Below are positions 15,222-24,700 of a stretch of DNA of 34,044 bases, one piece after another. How positions within the stretch are numbered: position 1 is the first letter of the stretch; every line of letters begins with the position of its first letter. The position numbers and the translations under genes were made by a program. This DNA is from Brevibacillus gelatini. GTDB lineage: Bacteria > Bacillota > Bacilli > Brevibacillales > Brevibacillaceae. The stretch spans positions 1 to 34,044 of the forward strand of contig NZ_RHHS01000025.1 in NCBI RefSeq assembly GCF_003710935.1, given 5' to 3'. The notes under the pieces were generated by a model. It worked only from the letters and a program-made list of their open reading frames with translations, ran no database searches and had not been told where the DNA came from.

Positions 15222-15980
15222 TTACGCGAAGTACACGCATATTTTGTTTTGCTCGATGTCTTCAATATGAATGTCCATATCGTATACATCCTTCAGGATT
15301 TGCGGGTCGATGATCTCGTCGGTAGTGCCTTCCTTCACGACCTTGCCATCCTTGAGCGCCACGATATAGTCCGAGTAGCAGGAAGCAAAGTTGATGTCGT
15401 GAATGACGATCACGACCGTTTTGCCCATCTCGTCGACGAGGCGGCGCAGCACCTTCATGATCTGGACCGAATGCTTCATGTCCAGGTTGTTCAGCGGCTC
15501 ATCGAGGAGCACATACTCCGTGTTTTGCGCGACAACCATGGCAATGTACGCCCGTTGCCGCTGTCCGCCGCTCAACTGGTCGAGGTATTTGTGCTGAATG
15601 TCCGTCAATTCCAGGTAACGGATCGCTTCGTCTACATACTTCCAATCCTCTTTGGTCAGATTGCCTTGCGAGTACGGGAAGCGCCCGAAGCTGACCAGCT
15701 CGCGAATCGTCAGGCGAACAGTTATGTGGTTGGACTGCTTGAGAATCGAGATTTTTTTGGCCAGGTCGTTGCTTTTGTACTGCCCGATCTCCTGCCCCTC
15801 AATCAATACCTCGCCCTGATCCTTCGTCAACAGACGGCTAATCATGGACAGAAGCGTACTTTTTCCGGCCCCGTTCGGCCCGATAAAAGACGTGATTTTT
15901 CCTTTGGCAATCTTCACCGAGACGTTTTCCACGACGTTTTTGTTCCCATACTGTTTTGAGACGTTCCGGACTTCTATCAC
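15222..15980 (-). CDS. yclP: Siderophore ABC transporter ATPase (YclP-like)
   Basis: 252 residues. Walker A GPNGAGKS at 34-41, signature LSGGQRQR at 136-143, Walker B YVLLDEP ending at about 162, His switch in VIVIHDINFASCYS. It belongs to the FecE-type ATPases. The start codon overlaps the stop of the upstream permease gene by four bases (ATGA), indicating translational coupling. It energises the yclNO permease pair. Confidence 0.9.
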   Translation of the reverse strand: MIEVRNVSKQYGNKNVVENVSVKIAKGKITSFIGPNGAGKSTLLSMISRLLTKDQGEVLIEGQEIGQYKSNDLAKKISILKQSNHITVRLTIRELVSFGRFPYSQGNLTKEDWKYVDEAIRYLELTDIQHKYLDQLSGGQRQRAYIAMVVAQNTEYVLLDEPLNNLDMKHSVQIMKVLRRLVDEMGKTVVIVIHDINFASCYSDYIVALKDGKVVKEGTTDEIIDPQILKDVYDMDIHIEDIEQNKICVYFA

Positions 15981-16918
15981 GCTTTATTCTCCTTTAACAG
16001 AAGATAGATGAAGTAAACCCCACCGATAAAGTTGACGATCACACTGAGCGTCGTCGAGAACGTAAACACGCGCTCTACGATCAAAAGACCGCCTACCAGC
16101 GCCACGACGCTGATTAGCGCCGAGCCTGCCAGCAAAAACTTGTGCTGATACGTCTTCATGAACTGATGAGCCAGGTTCGCCACCAAAAGCCCAAGGAAGG
16201 TGATCGGCCCAACCAGTGCGGTCGCAATCGACACCAGAATCGCAATCACGATCAGGAAACGTTTGACGACAAAATCGTAAGGAATCCCCAGGTTGATCGC
16301 CTGATCGCGCCCCAGCGACAGCACATCCAAATATTTGGTGTAGCGCCAGAAGTAGATCCCGATCGCGATCACCAGCACAAAGCTGAGAATCAGCAGGTCT
16401 GTGTTCACATTGTTGAAGCTGGCGAACATTTTATCCTGTACGATCTGAAATTCATTCGGGTCGATCAACACTTGCATGAACGTCGACAGACTGCCGAACA
16501 GCGTGCCGAAGATCAGCCCGATCAACAGCAGGAAGTAGATGTTTTGGCCTTCCCGTTTAAACAGGAATTTGTACAGCACCCCGGCAAACAAAACCATCAA
16601 GGCTGTCGAGATGAGAAAGTTGACATTTTTGTTCATGATCGTCATGTGCGTAGAGCCAAACACGAAAATGACGAACGTCTGAATGAACATGTAAAGGGAA
16701 TCAAGGCCGATGATGCTGGGCGTCAAGATGCGGTTGTTGGTAATCGTCTGGAAGACCATTGTCGAGAATGCGATGATGCACCCGGTCAAGATGATGGCGA
16801 GAATTTTTTTCGCCCGCCGGGGAAGCACGTAATCCCAGTTGCCTCCAGCGTCAATCAGCATGAATACGGCTATCAGAGCAACGGCGACTATCGCCATGCC
16901 ACCAATCTTAGCTTTCAT
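15977..16918 (-). CDS. yclO: Siderophore ABC transporter permease (YclO-like)
   Basis: 313 residues of the FecCD/BtuC permease family with about nine membrane helices. Family marks are TGCIIAFSTMVFQTITNNRI followed by LTPSIIGLDSLYMF, and GPITFLGLLVANLAHQFMKT before the penultimate helix, which contacts the ATPase. It overlaps both neighbours by four bases. It should form a heterodimer with the YclN-like permease. Confidence 0.9.
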   Translation of the reverse strand: MKAKIGGMAIVAVALIAVFMLIDAGGNWDYVLPRRAKKILAIILTGCIIAFSTMVFQTITNNRILTPSIIGLDSLYMFIQTFVIFVFGSTHMTIMNKNVNFLISTALMVLFAGVLYKFLFKREGQNIYFLLLIGLIFGTLFGSLSTFMQVLIDPNEFQIVQDKMFASFNNVNTDLLILSFVLVIAIGIYFWRYTKYLDVLSLGRDQAINLGIPYDFVVKRFLIVIAILVSIATALVGPITFLGLLVANLAHQFMKTYQHKFLLAGSALISVVALVGGLLIVERVFTFSTTLSVIVNFIGGVYFIYLLLKENKA

Positions 16919-17868
16919 CGTTCATATGCCTTTCTTCTCATGAGTAAGTACACGAATATACCGCTGCCCACTACCCCGACCATCAAACCGATCGAAATTT
17001 CGTACGGGAAGATGATGAGGCGTCCCAAAATATCGCAGCAGAGGACGAACACCGCGCCCAGCAAGGCGGTATGGGCCAAGCTTTTTTTCAGATTGTCACC
17101 CAGATAAAGCGTCACAATATTGGGAATAATAAGCCCCAAAAACGGGATCGTGCCCACTGTGAGGATGACGACGGACGAAACCATCGCGACAATCGCCAGG
17201 CCGATATTGACGACTTGCTTGTAATTCAGCCCAAGGTTGATGGCAAATTCCTCGCCCATCCCTGCGATTGTAAATTTGTTGGCAAACAGGTACGCAATGA
17301 CTACCAACGGAATGCTTATGTATAAAAGCTCATAGTTTCCCCTCATGATGGAGGAAAAATCGCCGTGCAGCCAGGCCGACATGTTTTGGATCAGATCGTG
17401 TTTGTAGGCGAAAAACGTCGTGATCGAGCCGACGATATTGCCGAACATCAACCCGACCAGCGGAATGAAGATCGAGTCCTTGTACTTCACTCTGTCGAGA
17501 ATCTTCATGAAGACAAACGTTCCAAGCAAGGCGAAAACGAATGCCACGAGCAGCCTCACCCATACAGAAGCGTCGACAAACACGAGCATCGAGATGAGAA
17601 TCCCGAAGCGGACAGAGTCTTCGGTACCCGCTGTCGTAGGCGAGACGAATTTATTGCGGGTCAGCTGCTGCATGATAAGACCGACCACGCTCATGCTGAC
17701 ACCGGCGATGATGATGCTAACCAAACGGGGAATCCTGCTGATCCACATCACCTGTACCTTGTCGTCGCTGAGATTGAACAGCTCCAGAGGCGAAATGTCC
17801 TTCACGCCGATAAACAGGGATACCATTGATAGCAGAATCAGCGCCACAACCAAATATCTTTTTTTCAT
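16915..17868 (-). CDS. yclN: Siderophore ABC transporter permease (YclN-like)
   Basis: 317 residues, FecCD family, about nine membrane helices. VSMSVVGLIMQQLTRNKFVS followed by PTTAGTEDSVRFGI is the conserved early loop; GTIPFLGLIIPNIVTLYLGD is the coupling region. The start is taken as the ATG at 17868, preceded by TAGGGAAG and giving the family length. An ATG at 17913 would add 15 charged residues and lacks a good RBS. It is the first gene of the operon, behind a Fur-controlled promoter. Confidence 0.88.
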   Translation of the reverse strand: MKKRYLVVALILLSMVSLFIGVKDISPLELFNLSDDKVQVMWISRIPRLVSIIIAGVSMSVVGLIMQQLTRNKFVSPTTAGTEDSVRFGILISMLVFVDASVWVRLLVAFVFALLGTFVFMKILDRVKYKDSIFIPLVGLMFGNIVGSITTFFAYKHDLIQNMSAWLHGDFSSIMRGNYELLYISIPLVVIAYLFANKFTIAGMGEEFAINLGLNYKQVVNIGLAIVAMVSSVVILTVGTIPFLGLIIPNIVTLYLGDNLKKSLAHTALLGAVFVLCCDILGRLIIFPYEISIGLMVGVVGSGIFVYLLMRRKAYER

Positions 17869-17921
17869 CGCTTCCCTACTCTTCTCTTTGTTCACGTGAA
17901 TGGTGCGTTGCATTTATTTTC

Positions 17922-17976
17922 GCAAATGAGAAAGCAATTCATTCTCAATAATAAAGAGATTCATTCTCATTTGCAG
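17922..17976 (-). promoter_or_regulatory. Fur-controlled promoter of the ycl-type operon
   Basis: On the minus strand: -35 CTGCAA (17971-17976), 17-base spacer, -10 TATTAT (17948-17953). The Fur-like 15-mer TGAGAATGAATCTCT (17955-17969) fills the spacer and TTGAGAATGAATTGC (17934-17948) covers the start region. An 11-bp perfect inverted repeat, GCAAATGAGAA (17922-17932) with TTCTCATTTGC (17964-17974), encloses both. The rest of the gap up to 18332 holds no convincing gene, only a 16-bp palindrome before the receiver gene. Confidence 0.8.
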
Positions 17977-18254
17977 CTCCTTTGTTATAGTAGCACGTCT
18001 TGATCGCGGATGAAAGTATTTTTTCATTAGTCGGCTAAATTTCTCCGGATTGACAAAAGTTCGAATTTTCCGTCTAATATTCTTTGAAACAATGCCCGCG
18101 CTTTTGACCATATCGATCAGGGAAGAATGTATTTCGGCTACCCATTGGCTTTCACGGGTCATTCGTGCCGTCAAGGAATCACTGTTGACTGATTTGTGAC
18201 GTTCTTGTTAACGATCGCTCAAATTTTCCAATAATGGGATTGCGACTATTTTCC

Positions 18255-18270
18255 TAACCATGTATGGTTA
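18255..18270 (+). promoter_or_regulatory. 16-bp palindrome upstream of the receiver gene
   Basis: TAACCAT (18255-18261), two bases, ATGGTTA (18264-18270): perfect 7-2-7 symmetry, 62 bases before the start of the receiver gene. The size fits a dimeric regulator site. No clear sigma-A promoter could be placed around it. Confidence 0.4.
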
Positions 18271-18332
18271 AAGTAGGCAGAACCACAACACTGCAAAACA
18301 CTTTTACACCGCTTCGACACACAGGAGGTTTT

Positions 18333-18689
18333 ATGGCTCGCATACTTATCGCAGATGACTCGATTGTTGTCCGAGAATACATAAGAATCATCCTTCAACG
18401 GGCTGGCCATCAAGTCATTGCAGAAGCGGCGAACGGACTAGACGCGTATCAGCAATACAAGACTCACCAACCTGATGTAGTCATGATGGATATCAACATG
18501 CCTGGCATGAACGGTATCGACACGGTCAAAAAAATTATCAGCGAATTCCCCAATGCCTATATCATCATGATTAGCACCTACGGTTTAAAGCATTTGGTCT
18601 TTGAAGCAATCAATGCGGGAGCGCGTCACTATATCACGAAGCCGATTGATGAAGAGCGTCTTTTGGATTCTATTCAAAACGCTCTCTGA
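18333..18689 (+). CDS. Stand-alone CheY-like response regulator receiver
   Basis: 118 residues, a single receiver domain with no output domain. The acidic pocket Asp8-Asp9 is in LIADDS, the phospho-acceptor Asp53 in VVMMDINMPGMNG, the Ser/Thr switch at Ser81-Thr82, and the conserved Lys103 in YITKP. The ATG at 18333 follows AGGAGG by four bases. Such proteins act by phosphorylation-dependent protein binding, as in chemotaxis or as phosphorelay intermediates. It converges on the giant HPt/CheA-like kinase gene and shares a terminator with it. This makes the kinase the obvious candidate partner, although pairing is inferred from proximity. Confidence 0.9.
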   Translation: MARILIADDSIVVREYIRIILQRAGHQVIAEAANGLDAYQQYKTHQPDVVMMDINMPGMNGIDTVKKIISEFPNAYIIMISTYGLKHLVFEAINAGARHYITKPIDEERLLDSIQNAL

Positions 18690-18708
18690 ACAGTCAGCCG
18701 CAGCGCAC

Positions 18709-18746
18709 AAAAAAAACTGAGGGCATGCTCGCGCCTCAGTTTTTTC
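18709..18746. terminator. Bidirectional terminator between receiver and kinase genes
   Basis: ACTGAGG (18716-18722) pairs with CCTCAGT (18734-18740) across an 11-base loop, with eight A on the left and six T on the right, so it can stop both convergent genes. Confidence 0.9.
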
Positions 18747-18753
18747 ATTGCTG

Positions 18754-21700
18754 CTATATGGGTTGCAGAAGCCTGTCTTCCAGCGGAATCCGGAAAAGAA
18801 AGCGGCTGCCTTGTCCGGTCCGGGAGACTACGCTTACAGTCCCCTGCAATTTTTCCAACTCATGTTTGACAATCGGCAGTCCCAAGCCTCTGCCTGAATA
18901 GATGTCGGCTTCTTCCTTGATACTGACCTGCCCGTAAAACAGGAAGCCAGCTTCCTCTTCGTCGCTGCTCTCCGGCCGCCAGCCCTGTTCAATCGCTTGC
19001 TGCTTGAGCTTGTCGAAATCGATCCCTCGTCCGTCATCTTCGATGGCGATCAAAAGCGCGGCCTCCTCCTGCCAAATCCGACAGTGGATGGTCCCCCTGC
19101 TTTCTTTGCCCTGCGCCAGCCGTTCGCTTTCCGGCTCTATGGCGTGGACGATTGCATTGGAGAAAACATGCAGCAGGCTGCCTACAAACGGCTCAAAGCG
19201 CTCAGGGTCGACCAAAATCTCCTCTGCTTCCAACTGAAGCGGATGGATCGTTTTGTGCAGACGCTGGGCAAGCTCTTCGACATACTCCTGATAGCGCACC
19301 ATCATTTCCTTGATCGGACGCTGGTACAGCTCGCGAATGCATTGGTCGAGCCGGGCGGCAGAGCTGTCAGGCAACAAGCTGCTCACCTTTTCTACAAAAC
19401 GCTCCCACCTGTCCCTGGAAATCGTCATCTCTCCGTCGCCATTCTCCAAAAAACTGTTCCCCAACTTGTTGCGGATAATCTCCAGGTCTTGCTGCATGGC
19501 AGCCTGGACTTGTGCGACTGGCAGCTGGCTCTGGAAATCCCCGTCTGTGAGCCACTCCTGCTGCAGGTCCCGATCCATCAGCCACGTTTCCAAATCGTGC
19601 AGCTTTTGGGGAGTGTGGATCATATGGAATTGGCTAAAATCCCCTTTGAATTGATGGATTTGTTCCGCCAGCTTGAGCAGGCTGTCAGACAGGTCCGTGC
19701 CCGTGCCAAACAGCGTTTTCCAGCCTCCCGCAAAGAAGGAAGTGAAGGAACGATATGCTTTTTGGAAAAGAGGCAGGCTGGTCGCCACGGTCACAATCAT
19801 GTTCAGCTTCTGCCACTCCTGCTCCATTTTGCACTCCAGCGCTCTTTGCTCGCTCATATCGGTCAAAATCAGCATCAGGCCCTCTGGCGAATCGCGCCGA
19901 TCCCCTTGGATAGGCTTGCACTCCAGCTTCAACGGCAGCTGGTTGATGCAGATTTCCGTAGGGAAGAGGCTCAAATAAAGCTCTTTTTGCCCCTGATCCT
20001 TCGTCTCAAAATACTTTTCCAGAAGAGACTCGACAAACACTTGCTTGTCCGGACGGTTCGGGTACAAAAGACTTGCCACCGATTCGCCGGCCAGCTCTCT
20101 GCCGAACATCCGCAAGCATTCGCGGCTGTATTCGGAATGGACCAGCAGATTTTTGGAGAACGACAGGAAGCCTTGGCCTGCGTTGTTCAGCAAATTTTTG
20201 TTCGCCTGCAAAAGCGATTGAATCTCCCTCGTTCGTTCGGCGACGATCATCTCCAGCGACTGGTTCCACTGCTCCAATTGATGATACAGCCGGGCATTTT
20301 CAATAAAGATCGCCATTTGCGAGAAAATGAGTCGCAGCGGCTCTGAACGTTTTTCGTTGAAAACGTGTGTCGTTTCGTTGTTTTCCAGGTAGATGACGCC
20401 GATCATTTTGCCCTGCTGCCAAAGTGGCGAACACAAAATCGACTTCGGCCTGTTTTTCGTGATGTACGGGTCCCGGAAAAAGACTCCTTCTACCGAAGCG
20501 TTGTGCAGCACCAGCATTTCTTCTGTGCGGATCGTGTAGTTGACCACCGCGACTGATAGCATCCCGCTGTGCTCGTACGGGACAGATTGCATGATTTCCA
20601 CGTCCAGATCGACGGACCCGGCAGCCTCGATGAGCCATTCGCTTTCGTTTTTCAAAATCAGGATGCCTTTTTCCGCTCCCGCATTGCTCATGACCGTGCG
20701 CAGCATGGTCGCGAGCAGCTGTTCCAGCCTGATCTCGCTCGCCATCGTTTGGGACGCCTTGATGACGCTCATCAGGTCGACCAGATCGGCGGACTGGTCT
20801 GTCGCCGCAAGCTCAGCCGATGCTTCCATCCCTCTTCCCCGCTGCACAAGGTGCGGGTAGCGCTCTTCCATCTCTCTCGCCTTGGCCAAAGCCCCCCACT
20901 GCAAGTACGACTCATACGCTTCCGTCATGTACGCCCTGGCGATAGTCTCCAGCCCCAATGCCAAATAGTGATGAGCAGCCAGCTCGCTCGCCAGTGCCTC
21001 GTTTTGCAAAAATCCGTCCTTTTTCGCCAACTGCAGCGCCTCATCGTACAGTTCTCCAGCTACTTGCCGCTTGCCGTTCACACGGTTCCATTCGGCACTC
21101 ATCAGCAAGTATTTGTGCTGGAAGTTTTCCGGACAGCTGCTGGCCCAGGTCTTCATTTTTTTCAAATGCGCCTTGATTTTTTTCGCGTAACGCAGCTGCT
21201 CCCGACGATTGACGTTCTCATACAGCTTCGTCAACGACAGGGCGTGCATGAAAACATGCTGGCTGACCAGCACCTGTCCGCTGACCGACTCTATCCATTG
21301 TTCTGCCTCGCTCAACAGTTGTGCGGCTTTCTCGTAATGGCCGTACACAAGATGGGACAGCGACTTGTAGAAGTGGTACATGTACCGCTTGTAGCTGGTG
21401 CCTTCTTTTTGCAGGCTGCTCACGTATTGCGCTTCATCAAAGCCATCCCGGCAAAACGCTGTCTGTTCGCCCTCCGTCCAGTTTGTAAACGTATGCAAGG
21501 CTTGCCGCAGCAACAGAAGCCGATCGTCGTGATCGACCACCTTCATCTGGGAAATCAAGCCGGCGTACTCCCTGATTTGCTGCTCCAGCTCTTCCAGCGG
21601 CAGCCCGCAGTAGAGCATGGCTTCCAGCAAGCCGTGGGCATTGTAGGCAGTGTAAATGTTTCCTCCGCCTTCCATCCCGTGCTGGATCGCTTTTTTCATC

Positions 21701-24700
21701 AGCGGGATGTTTGTCCGCGCATGCTCGCACCAGTGATTGATGAGCAGGGCAAACGCACCGTACGCTTTCGTCAGGGCAATCGGGTCCGCAAAGCCATCAG
21801 CCACCCGGCATGCCAGCTGCCCGAACTCATATGCTTCCCTGTATTTTCCAAATTTCGAGCCAAGCACGATCCCGTAACCGGTATATCCGTTGGCAGACGC
21901 CGCTGCATTGCCGTGCACGAGCGACAAATGCAGCACGCGCAGGATCGTCAGCGCAAACCAGTTCGGATTGACGTAGTACGAGGACGGCCCTGCATTGCTG
22001 ATGATGCTCATAGCCAGTTGGTAGTTCTCATTGGAGATGTCCGGCAAATACAGCAGCTCGTCAATTTTGCGCCCTCTCAGCCGCCGCTTGATCTGCAACA
22101 TTTCCTTGATAATATCCAGCTTCCCTGGCTTGTGAGGGATGGGCACACCCAGCAGTCCCAATGCTTCGCTCGCAATATCCATCACCCGCGAAAATTCGGC
22201 CAGGCGGGTGTACATGTGGATTTGCAGCTCCAGAATCCGCACACGCTCACGATTCGTCCTGGCGTGCGCAAGGGTAAGGTCAAACAGGCGATTCGCATCC
22301 TCCATCCGGTTGCACAAATAAGCAGACTCCGCATAGAGCGTGTACAGCTCCATCGCCAGTTGATGATGCTGCTCCCACGCCGCGTCTCCGATAAACATCG
22401 CCCCTCGCCGAAAATACTGCAGCGCCGCATCGAAGGCCGTCGCGGCCATCGCTTTTTGCCCGGCGAGCAGATGGCAGTGGGCAACCTGGATTCTTTCCGC
22501 CACATCGTCAATCATGTCCGCACCGCGATACATGTGCTCGCATATTTCAAACAGCAGCGCCGATTCAAACGAACGGGACATGTCCCACATCATTCTTCCG
22601 ATTGTCACGTGCGCCTCTTTCTGTTCCTCTTCCGACAGCAAGGAGTACGCCGCCTGCTGAATCCGGTCGTGAACAAAGCTGAGCTGGATCGTGACCTGTG
22701 AGAGATTGAGGTTTTCTTCTTCCTCGACGGCTGCAAAAGCCAAATACTCGGCGCCCTCCAGCGGATAGAGCAACCCTTCCTCCATGGCAGGGAAAATATC
22801 CCGGATTGCTTCGGCATCACTTCGCTTTTGCGTTTTTGCCAGCATGTCCAGATTAAAAGAGCTTCCGAGACACGCCGCATACGCCAGCAGTTTCTGCGTC
22901 ACGCCAGGCAGACGTCTTACTTTTTCCACGAGAAAATCAGCGACGTTCTCTGTCGTGCTGAGCTTTTCAATCTCAGCCAGATCCCATTGCCAGCCGCGTT
23001 CCTCCGGGACGTACCGCAACAGTCCCTGATCGTACAACGACTTGATAAACTGTCTGGAGTAGAACGGGTTTCCGGCCGTTTTCCGCATTAAAATCATCGC
23101 CAGCGGCTTCGTGACGGCAGGATCGGCATGCAACGCATCGGAGAGCAACGCGTTGATCTGTGTGAGCCGCAGCGGCAACAGCGTGATTTGGCGCAGCATT
23201 CTGCTTTTGACTCCCGCTTCCGTCAAATTGGCGATCAACGAATTGTTCTCTCCTCCATCCTGCTCCCGGTAGGCGCACACGAGCAGAAAATGGCTGAGCG
23301 GCAACTCGGCCACAAGCTCGCGGATGAGAGACAGGGAGGACGAATCCGCCCATTGCAGGTCATCGAAAAACAGGACCAGCGGATGCTCAGGTGTTGCCCA
23401 GATGCGAATAAATCGTTGCATGACCAGTTGAAAACGGTTCTTGGCCTCTGCTGCGGGCAACTCCGGCACAGGCGGCTGTTCCCCGATCACAGCCACAAGC
23501 TGCGGAATGACATCCACGATAACTTGCCCAAGCCCTTGCATCGCTTCGAGAATCGTTTCCCGCCACGCTGCAAGCTCCTTTTCATTTCCGGCCAAAAGCT
23601 GTTTTATCAGATCCTGAAAGACTTGAATGACGGCGGAGTACGGCACGCCTTGGCGGTATTGATCGAACTTGCCGGATATGAAGCGCCCTCTGCCCCTCAG
23701 GAAAACTTTTTGCGCCTCAAACACGAGGGCGGACTTGCCCACACCAGCACTGCCGCTCAGCATGACCATCCGCGCCGCGCCATTTGACACCTCTTCAAAC
23801 GCGTCGATCAGCATCTGGATTTCCTGTTCGCGCCCGTACAGCTTTTCCGGAATGTGCAGACGATCCGCGCGATCGTGCTGCGCCAGCGGAAAATGGCCGA
23901 TGGTTTCGTTGTTTACAAGCTGCTCCAGGCACAATTGCAGGTCAGCCACCAGGCCAGCCATGCTGAAATAGCGGTCTTCGGTATTTTTGGACAGACACTT
24001 CATCACGATGTCCGACAACACTTGCGGAACAGATGGCTTTACCTGCGCAGGAGCAATCGGCTTTCGGGCCATGTGGGCATGTACCAGTTCAAGCATGTCT
24101 GAGCTCAGAAAAGGCGGCTTTCCTGTCAGCATCTCGTATATCGTCACGCCAAACGAGTAAATATCCGTCCGGTAGTCGACCGTCCGATTCATTCTTCCCG
24201 TCTGCTCGGGCGATACGTAGCGCAGGTTGCCTCTCCACTCCTTCGGATTCAGCACGCCCTGATGCTCCTGGTATCTGCGGGTTGCCAGGCCGAAGCTAAT
24301 CAGCTTGACCTCATACGTCTCCGGATGCACCAGGATATGGGCCGGATTGATGTCTTTATGGATAATGCGCTGTTGATGAATGTCCTCAATGCACGAAGCG
24401 ATACGAATCGCAATAGTCAGGATCTCTTCTAGCGACAACTCTTTCATTTTGCAAAGCAGGGAGAGCGGCACTCCCCCGAAATCTTCCGTAATGAGCGCCG
24501 GTTCCCGGTTGTGATCGATCAGCTCGACAGCAGTTTCCACGGCATTTGAATCGACAGATTGCAAAATGCGGTACTCGTGCTTCAGTCTCCAAAGCAACTC
24601 TTTGTGCCTGGAACCTTCATGCGGCTTTTTGATGATGACAGGCAGGTTGTCGCTGTTCCGAAACCCGCGGTAAAATCCCATATTTGAATGTGTTGAGAGA

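Noticed and set aside
17914..18174. Minus-strand frame of 86 codons before the ycl operon
   Set aside because: It runs across the Fur operators and promoter, has no good RBS, and its product has no recognisable features.
20569..22701. Plus-strand open frame of 710 codons
   Set aside because: It lies wholly antisense to the giant kinase gene, is His/Arg/Gln-rich without domains, and lacks an RBS.
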